A stretch of 64,000 nt of DNA from Phymorhynchus buccinoides (GCA_017654935.2 CM065703.1:37897278-37961277), one strand, 5' to 3'; shown: positions 1 to 12,618, counted from the stretch's first letter. A program made the numbers and translations. The notes: generated by a model not told the origin, from the letters alone.

Positions 1-395
1 GAGTAGATTCCATAACGCGAAACCCGAAGCCAGAAGCCACGCCCACCTTTTGACCAACAGGCCCGAAATCTTCACAAAGATTACAACCAAAAAGGGGGGG
101 AGGCCGAACGAACTTACCCAAGTAGCAAAGCAACACAAAGAAAACTAAAGGAAAACAAAAGACACTCATAAAGCTGAAAGCAGGAGAAAAAATTCCTGGA
201 GAAACAGAAAAACAAGCCTGCCTTCCATGCTAGCTTGAAAGAAAGTGAGTAGTCTGCTACACCGGAAGTTACGTGGATTGGGAGTTGTGGTAGTAAGACA
301 CTCTGGATTTTGTTCTGTCTTCCAAGCTAATCTTGTACAAATATGCACTTTGTAGTGGAATGGTAAGGATGATAGAATAGATTCAATAGTTTTAA

Positions 396-633
396 CCCGT
401 TCACTGCCAATGTCGCACTTATGCACCACAATGGTTTAACACCCATGTCACTTAATGGCATCAAATCAGGACCTGTTATCCAAAGACCCAATCTTCTTAA
501 TTTTGGGAGGTAAGGATAGGCCTAGTGTTATACATGTCACAGAGGAATTCCCAATATTGCAGGTATTTTATTTTCTCTACCCAGTTAAGTTTAATGGTAT
601 TTTTTTGCTGAAAAATGGCTGGCGGCAAAAGGG
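396..633. mobile_element. TTAA-flanked MITE, piggyBac-like, copy 1
   Basis: Left end CCCGTTCACTGCCA, right end TGGCGGCAAAAGGG, TTAA on both sides. The interior (ttatccaaagaccc...) matches 16,983-17,404 and 46,420-46,660. Confidence 0.78.
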
Positions 634-917
634 TTAAAATCATGTTAGACACTGGGAGGATTATATAGCTTCCAGACAAACTTTACTATCATTTAAATGT
701 AAGAAGCAATGCGATGCCGCGCTTTGCTGCGCCCGGAATATTTACCAAAAAATAAAAATAAAATAAAAACCAAATACGAATGACTTGAAAGAGCAGGCAA
801 AAGGCTATCTAAGCCTATATGTTGTACCTCCGATATGATATGTTAAGACAAGAATAGCAACAGCACAAATGGTTCATACAGAAAATAATTAGATGACCAC
901 TAGGACCAATCGTAGAC

Positions 918-985
918 ACATGAAACACAAGACATTCAGGTAAGATTTGGTGGTAGTATTAACCAAATACTACCTGAATGTCTTG
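918..985. repeat. Short hairpin
   Basis: acaagacattcaggta pairs with tacctgaatgtcttgt, with a loop of about 28 nt that also partly pairs. Confidence 0.7.
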
Positions 986-991
986 TTTCAT

Positions 992-1391
992 GGTTCATAC
1001 AGAGTTTCCAAAGAAAAATTCACAAACTCTCAAAGACCTCTCACGACATGCAATGATGACGATTGCTTCGAACACGATAATTCAAGTTGCACCGGTGTAG
1101 CCAAGGACCTGCGTATGGTGAAGGGAAGTAACTCTTGACAAATCAAAGACGTAAAACAGCTGTACGGAAGACAAGACAAATTAAATTGCTTCTTTATCAA
1201 TTCTGGAAGCAAACCACACAAAAACGTATGGTGTCAATAACATTTTTAGGCATTGGGGTGATCAATGACTTTTTCACAAACCATTTCACGATTTTCACAG
1301 ACCAAAGCCAATTTTCAAAGACTTTCACAGACTTGAAAATGGCACTACATTTCTCAAAGACCTTGAAAGACCTTGAAAGACTGTATGAACC
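992..1391. mobile_element. MITE with GGTTCATACAG termini
   Basis: Left GGTTCATACAGAGTTTCCAAAG, right complement GGTTCATACAGTCTTTCAAGG. The interior repeats tttcaaagactttcacagac-like blocks. Confidence 0.6.
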
Positions 1392-1636
1392 GTGTAACAA
1401 TTATATAGTAGGCCTTAAAGTTGATTTTAAATTGGAATTTTTTTTTATGAAAAATGTTAACTACTTCACTTGCCACAGTTTTCCCTCTCAACTTTGGCCC
1501 GTGCAACTTATACACTTACCGAGCTTGTCTGTGGAATTTTCCAATTCTTTATCCACCAGTATTTAAAAATCAATTTACTGTCACATTTTCAGTTCTATTC
1601 TGGGCATAATTTTAGGTCTCAAATCTGGTTTTGCTT

Positions 1637-1639
1637 CTT

Positions 1640-1682
<43 letters not shown>

Positions 1683-1697
1683 TAATATAATAATATG
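1637..1697. repeat. (ATA)n microsatellite
   Basis: About 60 bp of ataata. The rest of 1,392-2,150 is unique sequence with short (CA)n tracts and no gene that I can see. Confidence 0.95.
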
Positions 1698-2152
1698 GAG
1701 CTAATAATAATAACAAAAATTAAAAAAGTGAATCATTTACATAGCGCACTCCTCCACCAAATGTGGAGCTCTATGCAGCATAGATAACAACACACAAAAC
1801 TAAAAAGCAAGAAATTCAACAACAAACACGCACAAATAATCGCTCACCCCACACATGCAAATAGGCATACACATACACACACCACCCCCACCCACGCAGG
1901 CACGCACGTACGCACATATGCATAACACACACACACACACAGCTTGACTTGAGAGCTGATTTGAAGCATTGCACGATATGCACGCACCATGCACACGCAC
2001 ACACACACACAGTTAATCCGAGACCACCACTCACCAGAAAAATAGCCACCAAAGAACACAATGACAAAATACAATCAGTTCAATATAAGCACCTCAACAC
2101 TCTCTCTTGTCAATGAGGTGTTGGGGGCAGCTCTCAAGAGTGAATTACTCTC

Positions 2153-3734
2153 CTAGAGAGAACAAAAGCGCAGACTAGTATCTCTCTCTCTCTCTGCTCT
2201 CTCTCTCTTGTGAGTCAACACTCTCATCAGCAAAAGATGAGAGTTTGTTTTGTAATCAACTGAATGAGAAGTGATCAACTCGGACAGAGGTTTAGTATAC
2301 ATGATGAAGAGGACTGGTCCAAGTACTGAGCCTTGAGGAACCCCACATGTGAGGCCAACCATTGCAGAAGATGAGTCATTGATGGAGACAGACTGAGTTC
2401 GACCAGAGAGGTAAGACGAGAACCATGACAGAGCAGTGCCTGATATTCCATAGGTGATTTGAAGCCTCTTAAGGAGTGTATGGTGGTCAATAGTATCAAA
2501 AGCAGCTGAAAGATCCAAAAGAGTTAATATAGACGCGTCACCAGAGTCAAGAGCTAAGAGAATGTCATTAGTTACCTTCAACAGTGCAGTTTCAGTGCTG
2601 TGAAATGGCCTGTACGCTGATTGTGAACGACTGATGAGTTGATGTTCATTGAGATAGCCTAGGAGTTGATGAAGAACTAATTTCTCAATGATTTTTTATA
2701 TGAAAGAGGTTGGATATAGGCCTATAGTTCTTGAGAGTGTTTGGGTCAAGGGATGATTTCTTTAGAAGTGGTTTGACAATGGCAGTTTTGAACACAGATG
2801 GAAAGGAGCCAGATGTTAGAGAGTTGTTGACAATATGGGTGAGAGTAGGGAGTAGATCATCAAGATACTCTATGAAAAGTGGCGTCGGTATAGGGTCAAG
2901 AGGACAGGAAGTGGGTTTAGCTTTTAGAATGATCTTCTTCAATTCAAAGGCAGTAACTGGCTGAAATTCCAAGAACGTAGATGTTGTTCCTATTTGGTCA
3001 AACTGGGTAGTAGGTGTAGAAGAAACCTGATCAAGTTCGTTTCTGATCAGCTGGATTTTCTGAACAAAGTAGTCGTTAAAGACGTCAGGAAGGTCACTGA
3101 CAGGGTGGGTGGTAGGGAGGGGGGTGCTTGTAGCACGTCCAAGTAGTTTGCTGCAGATAGAAAACAGCCGGCTAGAGGTCACTGCATTGTTTATTTGGTC
3201 AGTGTAAAAGGAGGATCTTGCTGTCAGCACTATGTTCGCTATTTTTCGTTTCGCAGCGTTGAAGATTTGTTTTGTAACGGTAAGGGGGGTCTTAAGCCAT
3301 GCTCTTTCAGCTACACGCTTTTCTGACTTCGCCGAGTTCAGTTCATTGCTAACTAAAGGATACCACGGCTCCAGTCTATCGGCACGCTCTTGGCGGTGAC
3401 GTAACGGCGCGTGAGTGTCAATAACGCGAGTGAGAGCGCTGTTAAGTTCGTTGACCGTGGGGCATGATTCCGGGCAGATAGCCGCGCGCAACTCTGCTTG
3501 AAATGCTGATCTGTCCATGCCGCGTACATTACGAGACTGTCTGTACGATGGGGTGTCAGACGGGACAGACAAACATAGTTCACAAACAATACAGAAATGG
3601 TCAGAAGCAAGAGATGGAGTGACATGAGTAGAGCGTAACAAATCATCATCAGGTCTATAAATTACCCAGTCCAGAATGTGACCACGTTCATGAGTTGGCT
3701 CGGTAACAGACTGACTAAAATGAAACACATCCAA
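2153..3734 (-). pseudogene. Non-LTR retrotransposon (Jockey/CR1-like), broken
   Basis: On the minus strand, first (3,734 to 2,685) the end of an apurinic-type endonuclease domain (TPSLASDHFCIV) and the RT N-terminal region, with SCPLDPIPTPLF and LKNYRPISNL. After a frameshift near 2,690 the RT continues (IEKLVLHQLLGYL, QSAYRPFHSTETAL, LDLSAAFDTIDH, GVPQGSVLGP). The catalytic FADD region near 2,245 is out of frame and altered (FADE), and the element then ends in an (AG)n tract with no 3' end. It lacks the 5' half of the endonuclease. It is therefore a dead, doubly truncated copy. Confidence 0.88.
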
Positions 3735-3934
3735 AGCATTAATCGTCTTAGTAGTTACAGGGCTATGCTGAGTGTCAAAATAGATCTATTCAAATCGCTG
3801 AGCATAAAATATGTTGAACTTGAAGTTCCAGTATACATATTTTGTGTGTGTGTGTGCTGCTGTATGCAGTAAGATTAATAACAAAAACAAACAACAACAA
3901 AAACACTAGTTTATGTAGTTTCCAGCATTACTTT

Positions 3935-4317
3935 TTATAAAGTAGGTATTAGGCACTTTATAGTCACAGAGGCGTCTCTGTGAAATTCGGGTTGCTCCCA
4001 CCTGGAGAGCGCGTCGCAGCCAGAGGCGCGCCACCCAATTTTGTTGTTGTTGCATGTAACTTTTGTGTGACTGATAAGGAAGGAAGGGGGGGGGGGGTAT
4101 ATTTTGACCAAATGACAACTTTTTCGTTGCCACTGGGATTAACATGTGCTAAGTGCATGGGCACACGGGACTTCGGTTTATCGTCTCATCCGAAAAACTC
4201 CACGTTCAGACCGTAAGGCCTAGTGCAAAGTAAGAAGAAAAATCCCCTGTACCCAGGTTCGAACTTGGGTTTACTTGACACAAGGCGAACGCGATACCAC
4301 TGTGCCACTCTACACCT
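3935..4317 (-). repeat. tRNA-derived SINE with GGATGAGACGATAAACC core
   Basis: Minus-strand head with an A-box-like TGGCACAGTGG and B box AGTTCGAACCT, then a GGATGAGACGATAAACC core, which I associate with SINE cores widespread in molluscs. It ends with a body reading GGCGCGCCTCTGGCTGCGA. Confidence 0.72.
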
Positions 4318-4839
4318 CTATCTGGACAGTGCTCACATGATCTCCATGTAGATGGGTGATGAAGATCTTGCTGATTTTCCCAGGCTTCAGACTGCTCTTC
4401 ATCAGTTGGATCTGCGACCCCTCCCCGCAGTCAAACAGCCATACATCCTCTGCCAACAACATATCACCATCATCGTTATCACTATCATCATCACTGTCGT
4501 CATCATCATCATTTTTCTGGTCGTTGTTGTCATCGTTATCATCATCATTATCAACATTATCATCATCATTGCCATCTCATCAGTCATTATCATCAACATC
4601 GTCATCATCCGAAGATCTTGCTGATATTTCCCAGGATTTTATTTTCATAAAATAATTTGGTCGATCTGAGAACCGTCACCACAGTCAAACAGCCACATAT
4701 ATCCTCTGTTCACAATCACAGCTTACGGCATCAGTTAGTGAACTATTATTAGGGATCTCAGTCATTTCAAAGAGATGGTAAAACACTGAACGCTAAACAT
4801 TGAAATGTTTTAATGATTAGGCCATAGACCCATATCACT

Positions 4840-5057
4840 CAGGGCTCCCAGGGACCCCCATTTGGGGGTCTATGAAGTACTAAAATTCTAAAGGACCCTC
4901 TAAAAGAATGTGCAGGGGGTTCCAGGGATGCACTAGAAAAATCCTTTTTAGCATTCGCAATGCCACTGGGACCCACTATCCCGCCTCTACGACCCTCTAT
5001 ACTGTAAGTGAAGGAGTCCCTGGGACCCCTTGTTTTGCAGGACAATTGAGAGCCCTG
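4840..5057. mobile_element. MITE with CAGGGCTC termini, copy 1
   Basis: CAGGGCTCCCAGGGACCCC... to ...GAGAGCCCTG. TCACT is present at both flanks. Two further copies are at 32,888 and 34,121. Confidence 0.72.
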
Positions 5058-5554
5058 TCACTGGAGTGCTTAAAAACGTGCTTCAGATAATCAAGTTTTT
5101 GATGCATTAAAGAAATCACAGTGGCTACAGTTACGGGGTTGGTGCAACACTCGGACCATGTTCAGGGATACTTACTCTTGCTAGTCAAATTTTTCGTCAA
5201 CAAATGCATTTTCTTATTTTGTAACACATCAAGGTTTTGGTAAAATAAGGAATATGGTTACAGGCGGGGGGGGATAGGGCTAGGAACATGTATGTTAGAG
5301 TCAATGTTAGTAGTGTTTCAAGACACTTGCGCACAATTTTTGTGTCCCGTGACTGAGCCCCATAACAGTAAAATGGAGAATGCGGGTTGCAGATTCATAA
5401 CCCTAGCCTCTGCCATTCTTCTCTTCTTCTTCCAGTTGGGGATGTTTATCCTGCCCCGCGCTCACCGGTCTTCAATCAGACCATTAATAGCGCACAGGAT
5501 GCGTGCTATGTGAATTCGTGTCATCCATCCCACCGGCACACACGGCACACTTCT

Positions 5555-5688
5555 TCTTAGCTGTGTGTGGCCACAATCAACTCTTTGATTATTTTGCCTT
5601 GGAACCGGGGAGGTTCTACCACTTATGCCAGAAGAAACAGCTCAAGGCCCGAGAAGAAATTGAAAACTTAGGCCTCAGAAAGAGATAA
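5555..5688 (+). other. Possible isolated coding exon, unsupported
   Basis: A CTTCTTCTTAG acceptor-like site precedes an open frame ending EEIENLGLRKR and TAA. I do not recognise the protein, and no partner exon is visible nearby. The rest of 5,058-6,076 shows nothing else. Confidence 0.15.
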
Positions 5689-6076
5689 AAAGAGAAAGGA
5701 TTAAAGTGATTGCACTGGGTTAAATCTTAAGACCATTAAAATTTAACACCCCAGTTCAGCCGGGAAAGAAACTTAAGAAAATGGAAAAAACAGAGGGAGA
5801 AGGAGAGGGAGAGAAAGGGGTGGCGTGGGGTCAAAAACTGGGAGAAGGGTGGATGGACGAGAAAGGAGCGAGAGGTTTGGACAGAAGGAGAGAGAGGAGG
5901 AGAAACGGTGCACGCCCTCTTATCCATCTAGCTTTATTTTAGTTTTTCCCGCGCTGCATAATTCTTTGAACCCCAGTACATGTCAGTAATTGCTGGTTAC
6001 GGCATGTGGACATTAATTGGTAAAAGAAGAAGAAGAGAGACAGATAATCAGAGAGAGAGGAACAGTGGGTGAGACA

Positions 6077-6357
<281 letters not shown>

Positions 6358-7256
6358 CCCGCTCACTGTTGTTCATGAACCGTACAGCAGTGCAAGAAAC
6401 GCATCGTGTTGGAGTTGGGTATGCTGAAGCCGTCCCTAAAAATGTCAACTCCATAAATCTTACTGCTCACATTTGATTTTCTGTCGTGTTGTTATTTTTG
6501 ATTGCACACCATTTCGTTTGGCTAATAAGGGGAGGTCAATCACAAAGATTTATGGCCTGGAGTTGTTGCCCTTTATTATACCTAGTCTTTACACACACAA
6601 AATCAAAAATATGAAAACAAAACAAACACTTGCAACAACAAATGAAGATCACATCTGTCGGTACATAATATTGTTGGAAGTATGTCTTGGGCGGTTTCTG
6701 CGCTATTTGTGCATGAGAAACATTGTGCTCTTTCATGCGATTAGCTTGTTTTATTGCAGGTTCGAATGAATGAAAAATTGTGTTTTACGTCCTCTCGGTC
6801 TGGAACAGACACATATTAAATTAAATTACTTGTAGCGGTGCCATAGCCGATGAGGTTTACCCGAGGCGTGGTTACCGCTACACCTATCTGTATTAATTAA
6901 AAAAATCGGGACTTTACTGGTTTCGTACTGCCTCCGGGCATTGCCTCCAGTATTGTTCCAACCATATTTGTATTTACAAATGTCCCATATGTGTCTGATT
7001 CAGACCAAGAGGACGTAAAACTCCATTTTCTCCTCGAACAGACACATACACATGGGACATTTGTAGATACAAAGATGGTGGGAACAATACAAGAGGCAAT
7101 GCCCGGAGGCAGTGCTACTCCAGTTAAGTCCCCATCATGGAGAGCTGGTGATCAACTCAGTCCACCAGAAAGCCTGCCCCCTGCCCCCCAACCAGATCAA
7201 CTCGATCGGCACCTGCATGCTGAGGCGTACCAACTGCCAGCATGCAGGACTCAGTA

Positions 7257-7473
7257 GGGCCGGAAAGACGGGGTAAAAAGCGCATGGGCGGGTAAGAAGC
7301 CCATGCCAATTATCTCATGAAATCAAATGTCAGTCAAATTTGCCCATAAGACGAATGCTAAACATTAACACTCGTCTCATCATGGGCAAAATGTGACTGA
7401 AATTTTCTTTATTTCATGAGATAATTGACATGGGCTTCTTACCCGCCCATGGGCGTTTTACCCCGTCTTCCCC
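7257..7473. mobile_element. Palindromic MITE, copy 1
   Basis: 217 bp, TA flanked; left end GGGCCGGAAAGACGGGG, otherwise like the family. Confidence 0.87.
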
Positions 7474-7477
7474 TACC

Positions 7478-7615
7478 GTCATAAGTCATTCTTCCCTCGG
7501 ACCATTGCCGAATGACTTGCGCAAAGCTCTCCCACCGGTGGCAGTGACATCAGCCACGGTGGAAGCCTTCAAGAACGGCTTGACCAAATCTAACCCCCCT
7601 CCCCCTCTCCCCGTC
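7478..7615 (+). pseudogene. Possible non-LTR RT C-terminal fragment
   Basis: Reads SSLGPLPNDLRKALPPVAVTS then ATVEAFKNGL, similar to the W/N-x-LP...S-V-x-x-F-K-x-x-L end of many non-LTR reverse transcriptases. It abuts a palindromic MITE and proline-rich simple sequence. Too short to place in a clade. Confidence 0.35.
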
Positions 7616-8565
7616 TCCGGCCCCATCTTCGACCCCCTCCTCATGTCCCTCCCATTTCATCCCCTTACAGTTCTGATCTCTTCGCCTCCCGCAGTTTGCC
7701 ACTACCCCCCCCCCCCCCCTTCCTCACCCGCACCCACCCTGATCTGCCAACAAAAGACTCATCACACCCTGGACCCTGATGTGACCCTCTACCCTGAGTT
7801 GACTCTAACTAAGCGCATGCGTAGAGCCCTTAGTACCATCAGAATCTTCGACACGACGAAGGCGGATGGTCAAAGGAAGAAGAAGAAGAAGGCCGTAGCG
7901 GTAACCACGCCTCGGTTAAACCTCCTCGGCTATGGTACCGCCACACGGATGGAAGTTCAGTTTAACGTCGCGTATCGGCTTTCGCCATGTACGACGGGCT
8001 GAACAAACCAACCAGGGTATAAACAAAAATTTATGTTCCTGAATCACTGTCTTAGCCAAAAGGCCGAGAAGCGACCAGGAAGTTAAGTAATTTAATTAAT
8101 ACCGCCACACTCTGAACACAAATTATTTGATTGCAGGTTCATGTAACTATAGACAGTAGGTGGCCGTTTATAGCCTTCAAAATAATTATATGTGCGCGTT
8201 TCAATATAATAATGTAATTCTAATACGATATAATACGATTTAGTTCTTCAATTACTTGTAGCGGTGCCATAGCCGATGAGGTTTGTGTCGGCAAGGAGTA
8301 GTATAACGCCTCATTGTTATTGCTCATGTGTTGTGATTATCGTGTCGATGGTGGTGGTCTGCTTGCCTAACGAGTGCGTGCGTCAGTGTGTGCATGCGTG
8401 CGCGCGCGCGCACGCGTGTGTGTGTTGGGGGTTAACTATAGCAGTAGCATGTGTATGACTGTGTATGACTGTGTATATGAGTGTGTATGACTGTGTAGGA
8501 CTGTGCATGAGTGTGTATGACTGTGTATGAGTGTGTATGACTGTGTACGACTGTCTGATGAGTGA

Positions 8566-8710
8566 AAAGCGCATTGAGTTGCTTTGCAAGATTATGCGCT
8601 GTATAAGAAAAGCGCATTGAGTTGCTTTGCAAGATTATGCGCTGTATAAGCATTGTTAATTATTATTATTATTATTATTATTATTTATCTCTCTCTGTGT
8701 CTCTCTCACA

Positions 8711-8770
<60 letters not shown>
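8566..8770. repeat. Duplicated LINE-tail-like segment, (TTA)n and (CA)n
   Basis: aagcgcattgagttgctttg to gcgctgtataag occurs twice (8,566-8,607 and 8,608-8,649), followed by (TTA)n and (CA)n. A GCGCTRTATAAG plus ATT tail is typical of CR1/L2-type 3' ends. Confidence 0.6.
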
Positions 8771-8771
<1 letters not shown>

Positions 8772-8851
8772 GTACGTGTGCGCGCATAGCGCCTATACAC
8801 ACTGCTACACAAATGGCATATACACATGCACAATGCGAGTGCATACATGTA

Positions 8852-9068
8852 GGGGAAGACGGGGTAAAAAGCGCATGGGCGGGTAAGAAGCCCACCCCAA
8901 TTATCTCATGAAATAAAGAAAATTTCAGTCAAATTTTGCCCATGAGACGAATGCTAATGTCATTAACGCTCGTCTCATGGGCAAAATGAGACTGAAATTT
9001 GCTTTATTTCATGAGATAATTGGGGTGGGCTTCTTACCCGCCCATGCGCTTTTTACCCCGTCTTCCCC
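8852..9068. mobile_element. Palindromic MITE, copy 2
   Basis: 217 bp, TA flanked, with very well matched arms GGGGAAGACGGGGTAAAAAG and complement. The best-preserved copy. Confidence 0.92.
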
Positions 9069-9202
9069 TACGCGCAAACGAGAGAGAGGGGTGGTGGAGA
9101 AGAGGTACAGACAGAGAGCTAGAGAGACAGACAGATGACGGATCGGACAGAGACAGACAGACACACACACACTTAGGCACGCACACGCACACACACACAC
9201 AA

Positions 9203-9207
<5 letters not shown>

Positions 9208-9289
<82 letters not shown>

Positions 9290-9290
9290 C
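9208..9290. repeat. (CA)n/(AG)n microsatellite
   Basis: Simple repeat between a palindromic MITE and the gene A poly(A) site. Confidence 0.95.
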
Positions 9291-9339
9291 AGAGACACAG
9301 AGACATACAGACAAAACGTTAGAGAGGCAGAGAGCAAAG

Positions 9340-9725
9340 ACTCGACTCGAGATTTCAGATTCAATTTTTTTTTTTTTTATTAAACAAAGAAAAACATTTA
9401 AGACAATGTCTAAATCTTCAAATCTCAGTCAGTGCCCTGTCTAATCCATTTCAGGACAAGATGCTTTAAAAAGTAAAATCATTTAAAGGAATAGGCCTAA
9501 CATATACCACCACCAAAGCAAAGATTCTAGCAACTGCAACTACCACCACCATTGCAATAATTCTGCATGTAATATTTGTTGACATCATATTTATTCAGAT
9601 TTTTTTTCTTCTTGTAATTTTATAAACAGAAAGGGCTTGCCAATGCACATGAAACCCCCCCCAACAAAAAAAACCCAACCAACAACAACAACACAAAACC
9701 CACAAAAACACACGAAAAAACGACC
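9340..9725 (-). other. Gene A 3' UTR with poly(A) signal
   Basis: AATAAA is read on the minus strand at 9,376-9,381 and is followed by a run of A. The last roughly 130 nt (around the reverse complement of aagacaatgtctaaatcttcaaatct) are homologous to sequence at 22,100-22,260, 22,795-22,930 and 48,300-48,430. This is therefore the conserved 3' end of the gene family. The rest is A/C-rich simple sequence. Confidence 0.55.
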
Positions 9726-10237
9726 TTACAGTCCCCCGCCTTTGATCAAACCAAGATCCACCCCAACCCTAGAGAAGACACCGGGCATCACTTTCTTGGT
9801 AGCACCACCCGCTTTCACATCCCCGACGGTGAGACTCGGGTAGATCTCACTGGTACTCAGGGTGGACCACAGATTCCCTAACTTCCTGTACGCGGCCAGC
9901 GAGTCGCGACGGTGAGAGATGAAGGACACGGCCAGCTTAGCGCCCAGCCCCATGATGCCAACCCCAGCCAGGACGTAGACGGGGATGGTGGTGGTTTCGC
10001 TCAGGTGCTTCGCAATGATGCCAGCTGAGGCCCACAGCAGGACCAGGTAAGGGGAGAAGGTGTAGCGCGAGAACCGCTCAAAGACGCGCAGGTCGGTGAG
10101 GACGAAGACGACGTAGGCCGCCATGAGGATGGCGATGCCGATCCCGTTGGTGGTCTCCTGGCTCAGGCCCGCGCTGTAGACCAGGAAGGAGCCGAGGGTC
10201 AGCACTGTGGCGATGACCGTCCAGGCCGCGTTCATGG
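9726..10237 (-). CDS. Gene A exon 3: C-terminal membrane segments and tail
   Basis: Encodes residues 183-351 and the TAA stop at 9,726-9,728. The acceptor TTTTCCGCCAG|CC restores an Ala codon with the G from exon 2. Hydrophobic segments lie at about residues 185-205, 213-231, 246-263 and 270-290, giving roughly eight membrane spans in the full protein. The block FERFSRYTFSPYLV (about 235-250) is nearly invariant in A, B and D and is the family's best signature. The soluble tail carries YPSLTVxDV and ends VGVDLGLIKGGGL; the paralogues end VGLDLGLIKGGEV, so the tail is conserved too. Exon 3 is 27 nt longer than in B, C and D. A canonical AATAAA (plus coordinates 9,376-9,381) sits 345 nt past the stop. 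Confidence 0.85.
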
Positions 10238-10690
10238 CTGGCGGAAAATAACCACAAGAACGTCATGGTTATTCATACAGGTTTATGCTGATGGAAATTA
10301 TCTGCCCCTGTCTCGTGCCCTGAGATGCGAACGCCACCTACTTAAGATTATCGCCCTTGCCTGTCAGGAACTAGTAGCATATAGCCACAGAAAATTATCT
10401 GCTCCTGACTCGTCACCAGGGGGCATCGGCAGTTCGGGACTAAAATTATCGCCCTTTCGTGTCGGCAAGGAGTAGTATAAAGCCTCATTAAACAAAATAA
10501 ACAAACAAATATAAAACAAACAACCAAAATTGTAGATTCAGAAGGACTTTGTACCTTGCTGACATTTCGCTTTGAAAGCAAATAATAAAATAATATTGAC
10601 ACATAAACAGTGTTTGTAGCCTACTTCTCCGTCACTATTATGCTTTGGTGCTTTGAAAAGAAAATTAAAGATATTTTGTGAAGAGCTTGG

Positions 10691-10999
10691 CAATAATCTC
10701 TCAATATGCAGCACAGGGATTTGACCGGAATAAAAGCTAAACTGGTCAAGGTTTTGTTCCCCAATACGTGTAAATGTAAAGCATTCTTTTCTACAATAAT
10801 CTCTCAATATGCAGCACAGGGATTTGACCGGAATAAAAGCTAAACTGGTCAAGGTTTTTTTTCCCAATACGTGTAATTGTAAAGCATTCTTTTCTACAAT
10901 AATCTCTCAATATGCATCACAAGGTTTTGACCGGAATAAAAGCTAAACTGGTCAAGTTTGTTTCCCAATACGTGTAAATGTAAAGCATTCTTTTCTACA
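10691..10999. repeat. 103-bp tandem repeat, three copies
   Basis: The block beginning caataatctctcaatatgca and ending gcattcttttcta occurs at 10,691, 10,794 and 10,897 with few differences. It lies in intron 2 of gene A. Confidence 0.9.
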
Positions 11000-11163
11000 A
11001 CTATAAAAACTATCTGAGTGAACATACTTTCATCATTAATTTTTCACAACTTGAAACCCCACACCCATCAGCTGAAAGAAAGCTATTGACCACCTCCCGA
11101 TCCCCACGTATTCTTTCTTCACCCCGGTTATCCCCTTCAAACTCGACCAGTCTTATTTGAGTA

Positions 11164-11377
11164 GGGGAAGACGGGGTAAAAAGCGCATGGGCGGGTAAGA
11201 AGCCCACCCCAATTATCTCATGAAATAAAGAACATTTCAGCCAAATTTGCCCATGAGACGAATGCTAGACATTAACGCTCGTCTCATGGGCAAAATGAGA
11301 CTGAAATTTGCTTCATTTCATGAGATAATTGGGGTGGGCTTCTTACCCGCCCATGCGCTTTTTACCCCGTCTTCCCC
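11164..11377. mobile_element. Palindromic MITE (GGGGAAGACGGGG family), copy 3
   Basis: A 214-bp element that is an inverted repeat over almost its whole length, flanked by TA on both sides. The arms are GGGGAAGACGGGGTAAAAAG and its complement. It lies in gene A intron 2. Confidence 0.9.
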
Positions 11378-11617
11378 TACATACACTTTCCGACTCTGGT
11401 GTGTTCATGATAAGCGTAGTTCCTTCTCAGAGTCCATAAAAACAAAACTAAAAGGAAAAGAAAAAGGAAAGGAAAACAAAACATAGGCCTACTTGGGAAA
11501 TTTTCGGCCAGCTTTCTGCTGGCCTTCGTCAACCCACACTGGGTCAGAAGTCTGGGGGCTGTTGGTGTCACCCCTTGAGTTGTGTTCACAGCTGGTCTGG
11601 TTCAGCACACTGTTGTA

Positions 11618-11839
11618 GGGTAAGACGGGATAAAAAGCCCATGGGCGGGTAAGAAGCCCATGCCAATTATCTCATGAAATAAAGCAAATTTCAGTCACAT
11701 CGTGCCCTTGAGACGAGTGTTAATGTTTAGCATTCGTCTCAAGGGCAAATTTGACTGAAATTTGCTTTATTTCTTTATTTCATGAGATAATTGGCATGGG
11801 CTTCTTACCCGCCCATGGGCTTTTTACCCCGTCTTCCAC
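11618..11839. mobile_element. Palindromic MITE (GGGGAAGACGGGG family), copy 4
   Basis: A 222-bp near-palindrome flanked by TA, with slightly diverged ends (GGGTAAGACGGGAT and GTCTTCCAC). The internal sequence matches the other copies (tgggcgggtaagaagccca and its complement). Confidence 0.87.
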
Positions 11840-12402
11840 TATATGGGTAGCTCTTAACCCGAGTCCCTGTTTTCCCAAGTATGGTTTTTTTCTTGTCCTT
11901 TTTCTTTTCCTTTTAGTTTTTGGGGTGTTTTTTTTACTCTGAGAAGGAACTATGCTTATCACGACCAGTCTTATTTCACTGGCGAAATGAGTATGAATTA
12001 TTCACAAATTATGCAAGAATAAATGAACAAAATTGATGAACTTAAATTCCTGAATAATTCCTTGAATACATGGGTGCAATTACACAAAATGAAAAAACCT
12101 GAAAGGCCGGGGTCCAGGGGTAATATTCCCCTGCAGCTGAAGCAAAAATTGATTTATGAAGGTATAATTTTAGTTTGCTTTTTCCACAATGTATACAAAT
12201 GCTTATTTTAAAGTGTTTGAAAAATACAGTAGACACACAAAGATCTTGTGTGACAAATTTAAAAAAAAAGGAACTTCCTTTTCTGATAAAATTCAAAAAC
12301 AGGAAATCCTTGTAGTACTATAGCACTTTCCCGAAACTCGATCAATTAGCGTTATCTGCCCCTGCTCTGGTGTGTCGCAGGTGAGTTCCGGCAAAGTACT
12401 TG

Positions 12403-12529
12403 TTAAAGACCACAAACGTCACACGTCACATTCCCTCTTATACTAGGAAGGATTACGATTCCTTACTAGCTATAAGAGGGAAAACACGTGCAATCCCTGA
12501 TTTTGACACGTGACGTGCGGGGTCTTTAA
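12403..12529. mobile_element. Fold-back copy of the TTAAAGAC MITE family
   Basis: Starts TTAAAGACCAC and ends GTCTTTAA. The right half, reverse complemented (CACGTGTTTTCCCTCTTATAGC), matches the left end of the longer copies at 31.3, 33.4, 39.0 and 46.0 kb. The left half is its inverted partner, so this is a short fold-back derivative. Confidence 0.65.
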
Positions 12530-12618
12530 AGTGCACAAACAACCCACGGAATACTCGCAAACCATGACGGATTACGAGCTAGCAGCTACAGCGGCTCCTC
12601 TTTCTCTTTACTGTCATA

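Larger units (their letters stand above)
6773..7955. mobile_element. Compound fold-back element (GCGGTGCCATAGCCGA ends)
   Basis: GTAGCGGTGCCATAGCCGA at 6,833 is repeated inverted near 7,950 (tcggctatggtaccgccac). Inside, a CCGGGCATTGCCTCCAG block (6,906-7,030) is followed by its inverted copy (7,041-7,129). A palindromic MITE (7,257-7,473) is nested. Confidence 0.6.

Noticed and set aside
4352..4655. Ile/Ser-rich open frames over (CATCAT)n
   Set aside because: Trinucleotide-repeat artefact open in several frames on both strands.
5503..5688. A conserved small protein ending EEIENLGLRKR
   Set aside because: Not recognised and no partner exon; kept only as a very low-confidence feature.
7430..8002. 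A 190-residue gene
   Set aside because: It starts in a palindromic MITE arm, runs through a likely RT remnant and proline-rich simple sequence, and ends in an inverted-repeat element.
10538..10867. A 109-residue repeat protein
   Set aside because: It is the translation of the 103-bp minisatellite; the period is not a multiple of three and the frame breaks between units.
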